From the NCBI GenBank assembly GCA_014655195.1, contig BNBH01000027.1, positions 1 to 64,000 on the forward strand: a stretch of 64,000 nucleotides of DNA. The letters run 5' to 3'. Position numbers and translations under genes: made by a program. Positions 12,201 to 21,255 of the stretch are shown piece after piece. The notes below the pieces were generated by a model. The model was not told the DNA's origin. It searched no databases and saw nothing but the letters and a program-made list of their open reading frames with translations. The stretch's first letter is position 1, and each line of letters starts with the position of its first letter. Source of the DNA: Streptomyces cellulosae. GTDB taxonomy: Bacteria; Actinomycetota; Actinomycetes; Streptomycetales; Streptomycetaceae.

Positions 12201-15200
12201 CGGCCAGCGCCTGCTCCTGCCGTTCCGCCGCCTGCGTGACTGCTACCACGGCAGGCTCCGCCTCGGTGGCGGGTTGTTCGGACGTGTTCTGCTCCGGTGC
12301 GGCCGTGATTGTCTGCTGTGCGGCGGCGGGCTGGGGCAGTTGCTCACCGAGGGTATGCACCCAGCCTAGCGAGCCAATCTCCAGGCGCTCCTTAGCCCGG
12401 GTCACCGTCACGTAGGCCAACCGCAGCTCTTCGGCCGCGGGCAGGACCAACTCCCCGTTCTCGTTCTCCGACGGCTGCGGGAAGTCCGGGCCGATGCGCA
12501 CCCGGTCCCATTCCCTACCCTTGGCCTTGTGGGCGGTGGAGACCACCAACTCCGGGCGAGTCTCCTCGTCTTTGGTGTCTTCCGGCACCAGGTCCCCGAT
12601 CATGCCCAGCAGGCCTTCTGGGCTGTAGCGATCGACGAGCCGGACGAACATCTGCAGGGACTTGTCGTCCTCGCTCTCGGCGTACTCGCGGACTTCATTC
12701 CAGCTGTCGAACGCCTGGAGTTCGGGGTGCTTGGTGCGGCGCCCACGCTGAAGGTCACGCGCCGCCTTCGCGATCTCTTCGATGTCTCGGCCGCCGCCGA
12801 CCAGCGCCACTCGCTTGCCCGCCTCGAAGCCGGCGAACACCGCGGCGATCGCGCCGACGTTGGTGCGCGTGAGCACGGCGTCGGGCTCCTCGACCGGACC
12901 AAGGGTGGTGTCCAGCGCGGGGTTGCCCTCCAAGACCAAGTCCGAGCCCAGCAACTGCAGGTAGGCGTTGCCGACGGCCGCGACCTGCGGGCCGAACCGC
13001 CAGCTCTGGGTGAGCGGCAGGACCTCGTCGGCCGGCCAGTCCTTGAGCGCGTCGATCGCGCCGCGGAACTCGTAGATGCTCTGGTTGCTGTCCCCGACCA
13101 CGATCGTCTGGGTGTCCTGGTCCTGGATGGCCTTCTTCAGGACCGGGTTGATGTCCTGCGCCTCGTCGAACAGGATCACGTCGTAGTTCAGCCGCGGGTT
13201 GGTCAGCGCCCACAGCTTGAGGTAGTCGTCGTGGCTGAAGTACAGCCTGTTGCTGTTCGGGTCGGCGATGTCCGCCCACGCGCGGCGGGCGACCTCCAGC
13301 AGTCCGGACGCGGCCGGGCTGGCCGCCCAGCTCTGCCCGAGGTGCTGCGTCCCCAGCTCGGCGTCGGCGCTCTCGCGGAACCGGCGGATGGCCGACATCA
13401 CGATTCGTGCCACGTCCTCCGGCTCGATGCCGCCGCCCTTGTACTTCAGCGGCTCGCTCAATCCCAGGGCTTGGGCGACGTCCTTCGGGCGGCGCGCGCC
13501 GCCGTTGCGTCCGGCCTTGGCGATCTTGTCGCGCAGCGGGGTGTTCCTCAACGCGGCTCGTGCGAACGCGTGGGAGGTGTCCGCTGTGACGTTGCGCGGG
13601 AACTTCCGCTTCGCCTCGTCAGCAATGCTGCGGTTGAACGCGACGTAGACGATGCGCTTGTCGGGCATCCGCCGGGTGACCATCTGCAGCGTGGAGGTCT
13701 TGCCGGTTCCGGCGAGCGCCTGGACAGCGATGTCCCGCCCGGCGAGGGCTGCATCGATGATCTTCTGCTGCTGCTCGGTGGGCGGGTACTCCGTCACCGG
13801 GGTCGCCGGCGCGGATACCGCCCGCTCGTCCATGGTCCGCAGGTAGGCGCGAAGTTCCTCCACGACACGGTCGCGGTCGGCCGCCCGGCCCTGGTAGCGC
13901 CAGCGCCCCTCCCGGAAGGCGAAGCGGCGGCCCTTCTTCAGAAGATCGCGCAGCTCTGCTTCCTGCTCCCAGTACCCGGCGGCGCCGGTGCCGGTGACGA
14001 AGGTCCCTCCGCCGTCAGTGACGATCTTTATGCGGCTGGACCACGGTCCTGTTGTCGCTTCCGGCTCCGTGACCGTCACGCTCTCCTCCTGCTTCGGCTC
14101 CTCAGTGACTGGAGCCCCCTCGGCCAGCTCCTGCTGATGCTCCTGGGGCGCCGCGGGTTCCTGGGCCTGCGGGGCCTGATCAGCGCTCTGCTGCTCGGCG
14201 GCGAGTTCCGGCGCGGGCGGGGCCAGGCCGAACGCCCGAGCGACATCGGCCGCGGTCTCCTCGGGCGTCGCGTGGTCGAGTAGCAGCGGCAGCGCGAGGC
14301 GGGCCTGGTGCGCGGGCAGCGTCGCCAACTGCTCCACCTGCGCCCAGGGGATCGGCGCGGTCAGCGGCAGCACGCGGGCGTCGGTCACGGCCAGCAGATC
14401 GGCGGGCAGGAAGCGCCCGTTCAAGCTGGTGGAGAGCAGGTCGTTGTGGGGGACGATCTGGGCACCGCGCACGATCGGGTCGCTGCCGTCAGCCGCGTCC
14501 ACCTCCAGTGACTGCAGCAGCAACAGCACGTCGCGGACCTGCCCGTCCGGGAGGTTCAGAGTGGTGACGACGGCCAACCGCGCGTCCTCGGTCGGGAGCG
14601 GGTTGGCATGGTGGGGCAGCGCCTCCAGATGCTGTTGCGTCAGCCGAATCCCGGGGACGGCACCGTCGGCTTCCGGCGTGCTCGGTGCAGCATCCGTCTT
14701 CTCTTCCGGCTCCGGCTGCTCGGCCGAGGGTTCCTCCGACTGGGTCTGCTGCTCGGGGACTGTCTGCAGCGCCTCGCCCTGCAAGGCCGGTGCCGCATCA
14801 TTTTCGACGCCCGGGCCGGGGGTGGCGAACAGACGCTCCCAAAGCCCTTCTTGCTGGGCCGTCGCGGTGATGCGGGAGGCAAGCAGGGTGGCGTATTGCG
14901 TCATCGTGCGGAAGTGACGCAACGCCACCGGAGCCCGGTACCGCTCTTCTTGGAGGTTATGGGCGAGCGTCTGCGCCGCGCGGGCCAGCTCCGTGCAGCG
15001 GCGGACGACGTCGTCGGCGGGGTGGGCGAAGGGGTCGCGGCTGCTGCCGACCGGGCCCTGCCGCAGGTCCTCCAGCGCCCGGTGCACCGCTTCGCCGTCC
15101 GGGCGGGCGCCGACCCCGCGCGTGATCAGCCGCTTGCCCGCCGGGGTGTCCTGCATCCGCCAGTAGCCAGCGAACATCTCCTCGAAGTCCGCCGTGGCCT

Positions 15201-18200
15201 CGTCCTTACTGGTGTAAGGCTGCCCCGCCGGAATGACGGTCGGCGGGCCGGCCTGCTCGGGCGGCTCCTCAGCCATTCGGTACGTCCGGCCCAGGCGGAC
15301 GAGCTCGTCGACCAGCTTGCGGACATGGACGTCCCGCGTGGTCTGCACCATACGCCTCGGCAGGTACCAGAAACCCTGGTTACGGGAGAGACGGAAGCCG
15401 TGCCGGTCGAGGGCGGCGCGCACCGGAGCATCACGCTCCTCGTTCGTGGTGCCGCGCACCACCGTGCCGCGGTAGTGGTGCTCGATCTCCAGCGCACTGG
15501 CCTCGACTCCGGTCTTGATGCCGGTGGCCGGCTCCGGCGTGGCCCGCGGGCCTGACTCGGCCCGCAACTGCTCCTGCCGTCGTGCCAGGGCGGTGCGCAC
15601 CTCGACCGCTGCCTGCGGGGCGTCGGCACTGGCGCGGCAGGCGGCGGCATGCTCGTAGCTGGCCCGCACCAGCCGGGTCAGCACCTTGCCGTCGTCCGGA
15701 CTGCGGTAGGCGCCTTCCTGCAGGCTGAGCACCAGTGCGTAGGTAGCGTGCGCGAGCTTCGTCGTGCGGCGGGTGACCTCCTCAAGGGTGCCGTCGTCGG
15801 TCGTGGCCCACTCGGCGGCGTACAGCGCCTGCCGGATCTCCTCCAGGGCCGTACGCGCACTGCCCAGCGCGGCGTCCGCTGCCCGTCCGGTCCGCTCGGC
15901 CAGGTCGCGGGCGGTAGCCGTCTCCAGCCACGCCTCCCACGCCGTGGTGATCCGCTCCACTCCGTCGGCGAATGAGCGGTCCGGGCCGTATGCGAGGGAG
16001 TCGGCCGCAGCCAACTGGTGGGCGGCGAGAGCCTGGTGGTGCCGGTAGGCGCGCTGGGCCAGGTCGCGGAGCACGGTACGGCTGACGGAGTTGTCCGCCT
16101 CCTCGGCCGCGCCCAGCGCGTAGGAGACGACCTGCATCCAGTCGGTCAGCGCGGTGCCGATCGCGGTGTCGGGGGCCTGGCGGATGTTCCACATCGCGCC
16201 GCGCAGCCGGGCGCTGGCCTCCCCGCCCTTGCTGGTGTAGACCTCGGGCCAGCGGTCGTAGGTCTCGAACAACAGCTGCCGGGCGAAGGTGAGATGGTCG
16301 CTGTCGGCGTACGGGGTGGGCCGCTCCTTCAGCGGGTCATTGCGCGCCAGCACCGCCCAGGCGTCGGTGTCCAGCCCGGAGGCGTCCAAGAGCATGTCGA
16401 ACAGGTCGCCGCCTGCGGCATGCATGCGACCCAGGTGCCGCTCCGTGCGCTGGACGAGCCGTGCGGCGTGCTCGGCGACCTGACCGCCGGTCTCGTCGGC
16501 GAGCCGGGATGCGGCGGCGGCCAGCCGGTCGTAACGGGCGAAGACGTCCGTCGGCGAGAGCTGTTCGCCGTGCTCGACCTCCGCGCTGGCCTCGGTGAAC
16601 TCGCCGAGCACCGGGGCGGCAGCGTCGCCGGGCCCGGCAGCGTCCAGCGCGTCACACAGTTGCCTGATCGACTCGCCGACCCGTTCCCGGCCACCGACCA
16701 GCTCTCCGCCGTCGGCGTAGCGGTCGAGCAGCACGGCCAGCCGGTGCGCCTGTGCCAGCGCCGAGCCGGGCACTTCCTCCGCCGCCGAAGCCGATCCCGG
16801 CTCGGGCACGGGTTCACTCGCCTGGTCCGCTTCACCCGCCGCGGCCTGGTCGGCTGCCGCGGCCGTCTCGGTGTCCTCGGCAGCGCTCTGCACGTCCGGC
16901 GCCATGGTGTCAGGCCCGGGGCCGGCAGGCGTGCCAGCGGGGGACGTCCTTCTCGTGATCTCGAAGCGGACGCCGTCCGGCCCTGACAGCGCCATGCCGT
17001 CGGGGTTCTCCTCCAGTCTCAGCCCGTCGGCGACGAGCTGCGCGATACCAGCCGCGAGGTCGACACCGCTGACCGCCGCGGTGCGGGCGCCCTCGGGACC
17101 AGTGACGATGTACTCGTCGAAGATGGACAGGCCGGGGATGAACTCCATCGCCTCGTCATCCGCGACGGTGATCGGCTCGTCGGTGTCCCACCACTGCTGG
17201 AAGGCCGTGCTCTCGCGGTCCTCCACGGTCGCGCGGTAGCGGGCGGCGTGGTCGCGCAGCGCGTAGGCCATCTCCCAGGTGCGCCTGACGACGTCCGGGC
17301 CGTGCTGCTCCCGGTCCCGCTGCTCGGCGACCTTGTGGGCCAGGTCGGCCGCGGCTTGGAGCACCTGCCAGTCGGCCACCTGCTCCAGCCCCAGCAACCG
17401 GCCACGACGGGCGTCCTGCGACTGTGCGAGCATCTGCTGCGCAGACGCCGCCAGGCTGGCCTCGGCGTCGGTGCCCTCGGCCAGGCGGGCACCGAGCTCC
17501 TGCTCCCACGCCCGGTAGCCCTCCAACGTGGCATGCTCGGTGGCCCAGTACTCGCCGCGGTCAGCGTAGGGCTTCCCCGCGGCCTGCCGCCCCGCCCGCT
17601 CGCCCGAGGCCTCCGCCGCCGGGGCGCTGACAGCAGGGCGCTCCGCCGACGAGGTGTCGTCCTCGTAGAGGTCCCGGCCAGTGGCCTGGTTATCGATCTC
17701 GGCATCGAGGCGGGCCTGTTCGGCGCGGGCGCGGTGGAGCTTGTCGAGCTTGGCGAACGGCTGGTCGACCAGCTTCTGAGCGCGGTCGATCTCCTGCTTC
17801 AGCTCCTCCACGGCGCCCAGCAACCGGGTGTGGATGTCACCGAGCCGCTCGCACAGGTTCTCCAAGCGGGCCACCAGGCCGAGCGGTGGCTTGGTGTCGC
17901 TGACGAGCCCGCCGACGTCGTCGATGGTGTAGGTGGCCTGAGGGATGTCCTGCAGACCCCGGATGCGGAACTCGATGTAGTCGTGGACGGAGTTGATGCG
18001 GGCCTCGAACTGCTGGCCGCCCACGGTGGCCACGCTCTCCCAGCGGCTGACCGGCCCGTGCATCATGCGCTGGATCAGCGCCATCTGGGTCCGCAGGGCG
18101 GTTGCCGCCTCACCGCGCTTGGTGACGACCGTGCCGTTGGGCAGCTCCATGCGGAAGGCATCGCCCTTGGTGTCGGTCCGCACCGACAGGGCTCGCGCCA

Positions 18201-21171
18201 CCAGGTCGGCCCGCTCCTGGGCCTTGGCCAGGGTTTCGTCGGCGGTGTCGACCACGTTGCGCAGGTGCTTGTGCGTGCGCTGCCAGCTCTTGTAGGCCGC
18301 CTCCAGCTGGCGGACCTCCTCGTCGGCCTGCAGTTTCTTCAGCAGCAGCGGGTTGCCGGTCGCGATGGCCTTGATCTCGCCGTATTCGAGGTAGTCCTTG
18401 CCCAGGTCGCCGTCGAGCGCCTGGTCCTGCTCGTCCAGTTCACGGCCCGTGCGGACCTGGTCGATGAAGCGTGCCTTGCGCTCGACCGTCTGCCACATGA
18501 ACGCGTCGAAGGAGCCGGCCTTGGTCCACCGGTAGATCTGGACGGGGACGCCCTGGGTGAAGTGCTGGTTGAACTGCCGGATGATGCGACCCTCGCGCTG
18601 GGTGACGTCAGAGGGCCGCCAGGGGCAGTCCAGGTGGTGCAGCGCGATCGCCCGGTCCTGGACGTTGACGCCGACGCCCATGGTGTCGGTGGAGCCGATC
18701 AGCACGGCGACCTTGCCGGCGCGGGCGTCGGCGAACAGCTTCTCCTTCTCCTCGGCGGTCTGTGCGTCCTGGGCGTAGCGGATCTTGTCCTCGGGGATGC
18801 CGCGCTTGACCAGCTCGTCGCGCAGGTAGTCGTAGGCGATGAACCGGCCCTGCTTCTTGGCCTCCTCCGAGGCGGTACCACGGTCGGCGAACACCAGCTG
18901 GAGGGCGCCGGTCAGCTCGCTGGGGTTGCCCTCACGGTCGGTGTAGCGGTGGTCCTTGTACTGCTGCCAGATCTGGGCGATCTTGTCGGCGGCGGCATCC
19001 AGCTTGCCGGGACCGTCGGGGGTCACGCCGACCATCCGCAGGTCCATGGAGGCCAGCCGACCGTCGTTGCTGATCTTCAGCAGGTTGTCCACGGAGGCGT
19101 CGACCTCGCGGGCGCGCACGGCCTCCGCGCGGTCGGCGATCTCCGCCATGTACTCGCGGTCGGCGTCGGTGGCGGGGACAACGATGGTCTCGCTGGTGTA
19201 GTCCGGGACCGGCAGGTTCAGATCATGCTTGGTCTTGACGTCCGCCATGGACTTCCACAGCTGGCTGAACGACTTGGCGTTGCGGAAGCCGCCGATCCGC
19301 TCCTTGATCCGCGGGATCCCCTCCGGGGAGATCTCCGGGGCCATGGTCTCCGCGAGGTACTGCGCTTGGAAGGAGGAGAACGCGGATATCTCGGCGGCTT
19401 GCAGAAGGTCCGGGCGGAAGTAGTCGAGCATGACGTACGCCTGGGGCATGGCGTTGGGGAACGGGGTCCCGGTGGCGCCGAGGCCGACCTTGCGGCCATA
19501 CGCCTTGAACATCGAGCGCAGCTTGACCTTCAGGTCCTTGGCCTGTGCAGAGACGGGCAGAGACAGCTCGGAGTTGTTCGCCCCGACCTCACCGTTGGCG
19601 AAGTCCTGGACTTCGTCCACGGCGATGAAGTCAATGCCTGTCTGCTCCCACGAGATGCCCGTCGTGGTCTGCTTGACCAGGTTCTTCTCGGCACGCTGCG
19701 TGTGGCGCTTCAGGTCGCCCTGCAGCTTCTTGATGGTGTCCTTGGAGACGGGCCGGCCCTCGTTCACGGCGGTCGCCGCGTCCAGTGCATCGGCGATCAG
19801 CGGGTCGCCACCGGGGTTGAGGGCCGGGTCCAGGGCCGTGTCGCTGCCGGTGAGCGCCTTGTGGATGCGGGCTCGGTACTCAGCCGTCTGGTCGGCGACG
19901 AACTGGGCCTGTCCGCGCCCGGACATCGGAATCCGCTTGAAGAGGGACTGGGGCAGGATGACAGCGTCCCAGTCGCCGTTGGCGATCTGCGCGACGTACG
20001 CCGCAGCCGTTTCCTTGGTGAACTCGCTGCTGTCGATCGCCAGCACGCGTGCCTGCGGATATGCCTTCAGGAAGTCGTTGCGGAAGTCGTTGACCGTGGA
20101 GTTCTTCACCACGATGCACGGCTTGTTCACCATGCCCAGGCGCTTCATCTCCATGAGCGTCATGGCGATGGTGTAGGTCTTGCCCGCGCCGACCTCGTAG
20201 TCGAAGAAGGTGCCGTACGGCTCGGACAGCGCGCGGGCGACGCCAGCGCGCTGGTGCGGCAGCGGGGTGATCGTCTCGGACAGGCCAGGGAACGTCAGGT
20301 GCGAGCCGTCACCCTGGTAAGGGACGTAGGAGTTGTAGAGCCGGTTGTAAGTGTCCAGGACGTCCTTGGTGCGCTCGGGGTCCTGCCACAGCCAGTCGGC
20401 GAACAGCCGGTTCAGTTCATCGGCCTTCGCGATCGCCTGCTCGGTCTGATCCGCGGCCCACCGCTTGGCGTCCCGGATGTCCTCCGCAGTGGCGTTCTCG
20501 TCCGGCTTGGGTGGTTTGACCACGAGGGTGGCCCGGCGCAGCATGCGGGAGAACAGCTCGACGGCGTCCCGGCGCGCGGTGCCGTAGACCTTGGTGGCCG
20601 CTCGGGATGTGCGCACTGCCGTCGGAGCGTCGACCTCCCAGTCAGCCCCGGAGGTGCGCGTCACGGTGACGGCCTTGGTCTGCAGCAGCTGCTGGATGAA
20701 CTGCTCGTAGTACTTGGGTGCGACCCAAGTCGTGCCGATCTCGACGTTCTCGATGTCCCCGGGCTGCGCGTCGGGCGGGAGGACGCGGCGCAGCGCGGCG
20801 ACGTTGCCCTGCAGCGGGTGCTGGGCCCGGGATTCCTCCGGGACCATCCGCAGGATCTTCTCGGCCTGTTCGATCTTGTCGCGGACGTTCCCGCTCAAGT
20901 ACTCGGCGGCGGGCACCAACCGCTGGGTGCCCGGCTCGTTGAACACCAGCTCGCCGAGGGCGTCCCGGGCCTCGTCCAGGGACTCGATGCCGAGCAGGCG
21001 GGCGATCTCACCGAGCCTCACCTCGCCGTAGGTGTTCAGGCTGATGGCCAGCGCATCCTGCGGAGTCTCGGCGCTCGTCTGCTCGGCCTGCGGCTTGGTC
21101 ACCGCCCGGGTGAAGATCGCCGACTTCTTGGCGGTGCGCGACTCCTTGTCGTAGACCTCCAGCGCGTACAC
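6262..21171 (-). CDS. giant polyvalent protein: SNF2-type helicase + UvrD-type helicase (downstream part of split ORF)
   Basis: A 4969-aa open frame, transcribed last in the T4SS operon. Residues about 310-870 form an SF2/SNF2-like helicase: GAGKT motif I near 322, DEVQDF near 513, GATGTPFP near 567, QREGRIIRQ near 858, followed by coiled coil. Residues about 2450-2940 form an SF1 UvrD-type helicase: LAGTGKT near 2485, FDEAQDINP near 2668, GDSNQSIYEFRGA, STAHKAKGREW near 2876, RLAYVTVTRAKERL near 2920. Between and after lie repeated helical modules and acidic or proline-rich linkers. The GTG at 21171 has no good ribosome-binding site. The frame continues without a shift into the methyltransferase ORF upstream through a single TAG at 21256-21258, so this is probably the larger part of one protein of about 5710 aa. 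The architecture fits the polyvalent-protein class of conjugative elements and phages (DarB-like), thought to enter recipients with the DNA. Confidence 0.85.
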   Translation of the reverse strand: MYALEVYDKESRTAKKSAIFTRAVTKPQAEQTSAETPQDALAISLNTYGEVRLGEIARLLGIESLDEARDALGELVFNEPGTQRLVPAAEYLSGNVRDKIEQAEKILRMVPEESRAQHPLQGNVAALRRVLPPDAQPGDIENVEIGTTWVAPKYYEQFIQQLLQTKAVTVTRTSGADWEVDAPTAVRTSRAATKVYGTARRDAVELFSRMLRRATLVVKPPKPDENATAEDIRDAKRWAADQTEQAIAKADELNRLFADWLWQDPERTKDVLDTYNRLYNSYVPYQGDGSHLTFPGLSETITPLPHQRAGVARALSEPYGTFFDYEVGAGKTYTIAMTLMEMKRLGMVNKPCIVVKNSTVNDFRNDFLKAYPQARVLAIDSSEFTKETAAAYVAQIANGDWDAVILPQSLFKRIPMSGRGQAQFVADQTAEYRARIHKALTGSDTALDPALNPGGDPLIADALDAATAVNEGRPVSKDTIKKLQGDLKRHTQRAEKNLVKQTTTGISWEQTGIDFIAVDEVQDFANGEVGANNSELSLPVSAQAKDLKVKLRSMFKAYGRKVGLGATGTPFPNAMPQAYVMLDYFRPDLLQAAEISAFSSFQAQYLAETMAPEISPEGIPRIKERIGGFRNAKSFSQLWKSMADVKTKHDLNLPVPDYTSETIVVPATDADREYMAEIADRAEAVRAREVDASVDNLLKISNDGRLASMDLRMVGVTPDGPGKLDAAADKIAQIWQQYKDHRYTDREGNPSELTGALQLVFADRGTASEEAKKQGRFIAYDYLRDELVKRGIPEDKIRYAQDAQTAEEKEKLFADARAGKVAVLIGSTDTMGVGVNVQDRAIALHHLDCPWRPSDVTQREGRIIRQFNQHFTQGVPVQIYRWTKAGSFDAFMWQTVERKARFIDQVRTGRELDEQDQALDGDLGKDYLEYGEIKAIATGNPLLLKKLQADEEVRQLEAAYKSWQRTHKHLRNVVDTADETLAKAQERADLVARALSVRTDTKGDAFRMELPNGTVVTKRGEAATALRTQMALIQRMMHGPVSRWESVATVGGQQFEARINSVHDYIEFRIRGLQDIPQATYTIDDVGGLVSDTKPPLGLVARLENLCERLGDIHTRLLGAVEELKQEIDRAQKLVDQPFAKLDKLHRARAEQARLDAEIDNQATGRDLYEDDTSSAERPAVSAPAAEASGERAGRQAAGKPYADRGEYWATEHATLEGYRAWEQELGARLAEGTDAEASLAASAQQMLAQSQDARRGRLLGLEQVADWQVLQAAADLAHKVAEQRDREQHGPDVVRRTWEMAYALRDHAARYRATVEDRESTAFQQWWDTDEPITVADDEAMEFIPGLSIFDEYIVTGPEGARTAAVSGVDLAAGIAQLVADGLRLEENPDGMALSGPDGVRFEITRRTSPAGTPAGPGPDTMAPDVQSAAEDTETAAAADQAAAGEADQASEPVPEPGSASAAEEVPGSALAQAHRLAVLLDRYADGGELVGGRERVGESIRQLCDALDAAGPGDAAAPVLGEFTEASAEVEHGEQLSPTDVFARYDRLAAAASRLADETGGQVAEHAARLVQRTERHLGRMHAAGGDLFDMLLDASGLDTDAWAVLARNDPLKERPTPYADSDHLTFARQLLFETYDRWPEVYTSKGGEASARLRGAMWNIRQAPDTAIGTALTDWMQVVSYALGAAEEADNSVSRTVLRDLAQRAYRHHQALAAHQLAAADSLAYGPDRSFADGVERITTAWEAWLETATARDLAERTGRAADAALGSARTALEEIRQALYAAEWATTDDGTLEEVTRRTTKLAHATYALVLSLQEGAYRSPDDGKVLTRLVRASYEHAAACRASADAPQAAVEVRTALARRQEQLRAESGPRATPEPATGIKTGVEASALEIEHHYRGTVVRGTTNEERDAPVRAALDRHGFRLSRNQGFWYLPRRMVQTTRDVHVRKLVDELVRLGRTYRMAEEPPEQAGPPTVIPAGQPYTSKDEATADFEEMFAGYWRMQDTPAGKRLITRGVGARPDGEAVHRALEDLRQGPVGSSRDPFAHPADDVVRRCTELARAAQTLAHNLQEERYRAPVALRHFRTMTQYATLLASRITATAQQEGLWERLFATPGPGVENDAAPALQGEALQTVPEQQTQSEEPSAEQPEPEEKTDAAPSTPEADGAVPGIRLTQQHLEALPHHANPLPTEDARLAVVTTLNLPDGQVRDVLLLLQSLEVDAADGSDPIVRGAQIVPHNDLLSTSLNGRFLPADLLAVTDARVLPLTAPIPWAQVEQLATLPAHQARLALPLLLDHATPEETAADVARAFGLAPPAPELAAEQQSADQAPQAQEPAAPQEHQQELAEGAPVTEEPKQEESVTVTEPEATTGPWSSRIKIVTDGGGTFVTGTGAAGYWEQEAELRDLLKKGRRFAFREGRWRYQGRAADRDRVVEELRAYLRTMDERAVSAPATPVTEYPPTEQQQKIIDAALAGRDIAVQALAGTGKTSTLQMVTRRMPDKRIVYVAFNRSIADEAKRKFPRNVTADTSHAFARAALRNTPLRDKIAKAGRNGGARRPKDVAQALGLSEPLKYKGGGIEPEDVARIVMSAIRRFRESADAELGTQHLGQSWAASPAASGLLEVARRAWADIADPNSNRLYFSHDDYLKLWALTNPRLNYDVILFDEAQDINPVLKKAIQDQDTQTIVVGDSNQSIYEFRGAIDALKDWPADEVLPLTQSWRFGPQVAAVGNAYLQLLGSDLVLEGNPALDTTLGPVEEPDAVLTRTNVGAIAAVFAGFEAGKRVALVGGGRDIEEIAKAARDLQRGRRTKHPELQAFDSWNEVREYAESEDDKSLQMFVRLVDRYSPEGLLGMIGDLVPEDTKDEETRPELVVSTAHKAKGREWDRVRIGPDFPQPSENENGELVLPAAEELRLAYVTVTRAKERLEIGSLGWVHTLGEQLPQPAAAQQTITAAPEQNTSEQPATEAEPAVVAVTQAAERQEQALAGVGAAPEPVRGPLVPVSLSTDGKGQLAVAVEVDGSRHERPVPDLGVADLPGVSLPVTAQVPALVRPSSARESLVSKEEVATWLSAHLPGSALAPCWDAQQARGGLTVAVRDALRDSMAPAAEDIAAWLVETAAEQERLVRAAHVNDQDNFALAFARAADDLVTDGGSEHLIWSYLGSTARREEVLRLATPAAYEQLGRLKLSEDTQREEPAQVAAQESVPDASPEQQGPDAEDRQRLRDGLGDRIVFGHIGPQPQSVETEIPETASAAPEAAPQTADEQPSLFADGSAPASAAETADAEPTEGAPAEVAGEVAVAGRPAPLPWDYDKIRRRAQAGTRRGQTSTIPNLAREISEALGSSRARIVWEQDHPFDQFLLNLQHTLDGFGEDDAPSRALVEEVANDLRQRIGQIADHAAEHYKALITPNAGDPQLLATLEEQLTADNRLPELTNPFVREALVLVLHRIDEAERMARSRKLKPAAVRDALDQIVGLAGFSAVEDELFPHLDAALTPVKVQLDVAREVMAELGWDAQVVEEYAELRRAIAERQQPSAAAQSAEPEQDAPPAERETAEGGEEAAPEPLTNRDIAAALSRISDHDFGQLIFDLDSGQKRYPQLYDGFFRMPVGPGNEQGQETASAYSSRSGLEIAVSVDGTVVRAGKIPWSRAVTWLQPALTSVRRELIVETWRTGNALQRTEDGFTVIGEHDRFQAARQEVRDLLGSLKDRLISESLRAQEEGTAEDLIARNRLSAQEPDDGLISLDDLVDPGSASERAAEEASLKRIRRLSAVLPERHTSAKPLGEVRPGDAFWQVSPQRLLFVADGPATVEEGRISIAGELLLGGGERRPYVWSLPQWTSLDVQVQPLMLPQSLGDLIDVPLDAGAEGRPYGAVGALAEGASAASQEPVAAAEAEPTAVQESVEEVTAAESQTDAGAGAADERGAEQAETRQPSGPPTDSTDTAAPASPEDSTAAQLYSDRDAFLREFTQLRQAYEAWAACDTGRSMLAEARELREETGVATANEAAQIEEAWRAVARAGLGDTDPQALARSYRELISAATLAGRSMDARRAFTSVADRRLLQAMIARAREQAERLEATAAQQHAPSALAEAATAPQVPPAPVAEQEAAPADGADLAAEADVDAVADDFDFWRGVIGDDVVVDGVVDGGDEWEMDGEGGVRRRETDTDPADIDTAVDGTEEADTDPSVRPADAYEPAAGAQPASDTMEEEPVAQPEAATEEARSSVTDALDQHFESVMAVLRGGGAGEQQSVQPNASAPAAPTRRLSDEEERRLNARYEVLREELDRTLRSIDADPILPRTQNPAVDAADAAELDAAMGAVQDQAGYYWGTPEWETIRQVRDAAQGLRVAIREALGTYAEGLVRDVRTHGLDRTIQARTARVISHAAFALARRLDRGGQRNTAAWRAVWRLHRAAATRADRLTGLLPPDQRIDLADQLRGAWQWLASRITIRPAGEEGADRETGGRVRALMERGFETIKQAYHTVADRIGDLAQHPLWRRVTAAFESAREVMDRAWLGVHRLSADNATLGTGRMLWVRTVEMISHGIRTLLDRLERGGNRDGLRWNALRVLHHAAEEHISHLRGYLPEGQTTPLGTYYDPEPAAQQAAQSTVVDGEQVTDSPAPQATAEAPGQETGLRWNPDHEPFHSRWFDEVRAALPREPVPDGELSRGDMISLLFRENQRVVRGQTDRAEAGQRANQAVELYLSGRGGEVPAMLAGQGYAYVRGDDGDRWQLRASTDGPAATARPAATASEASNQSEQPAAPAAGRESTEAPAPPLPQRRPVPDAPATAPTAAAPQQRQRQAPDQRSLTQQALATQAERLRDRGRLAAAAATTPAERRKAEMLLELADKSRAAAQKLADKPQTQVAPPQEGALMAEPFLAALRVHAAAKGAALPEDVIQGAWQAAMKATAAAQRPSAQPQSPAPKGPTAKGPRKEKEQRPQRHAQQEIHRQQRNAPSTPGRR

Positions 21172-21255
21172 GCCGGCGGCGTACGGGTCGGTGCGGAACG
21201 CGCCGTGCGCACTGCGGCGGTCGCGGCGCGCCTCCCGGTCGTTGAGGAAGCCGTA

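Noticed and set aside
12529..14283. 584-codon plus-strand open frame
   Set aside because: Antisense to the UvrD helicase domain, whose motifs are all on the minus strand.
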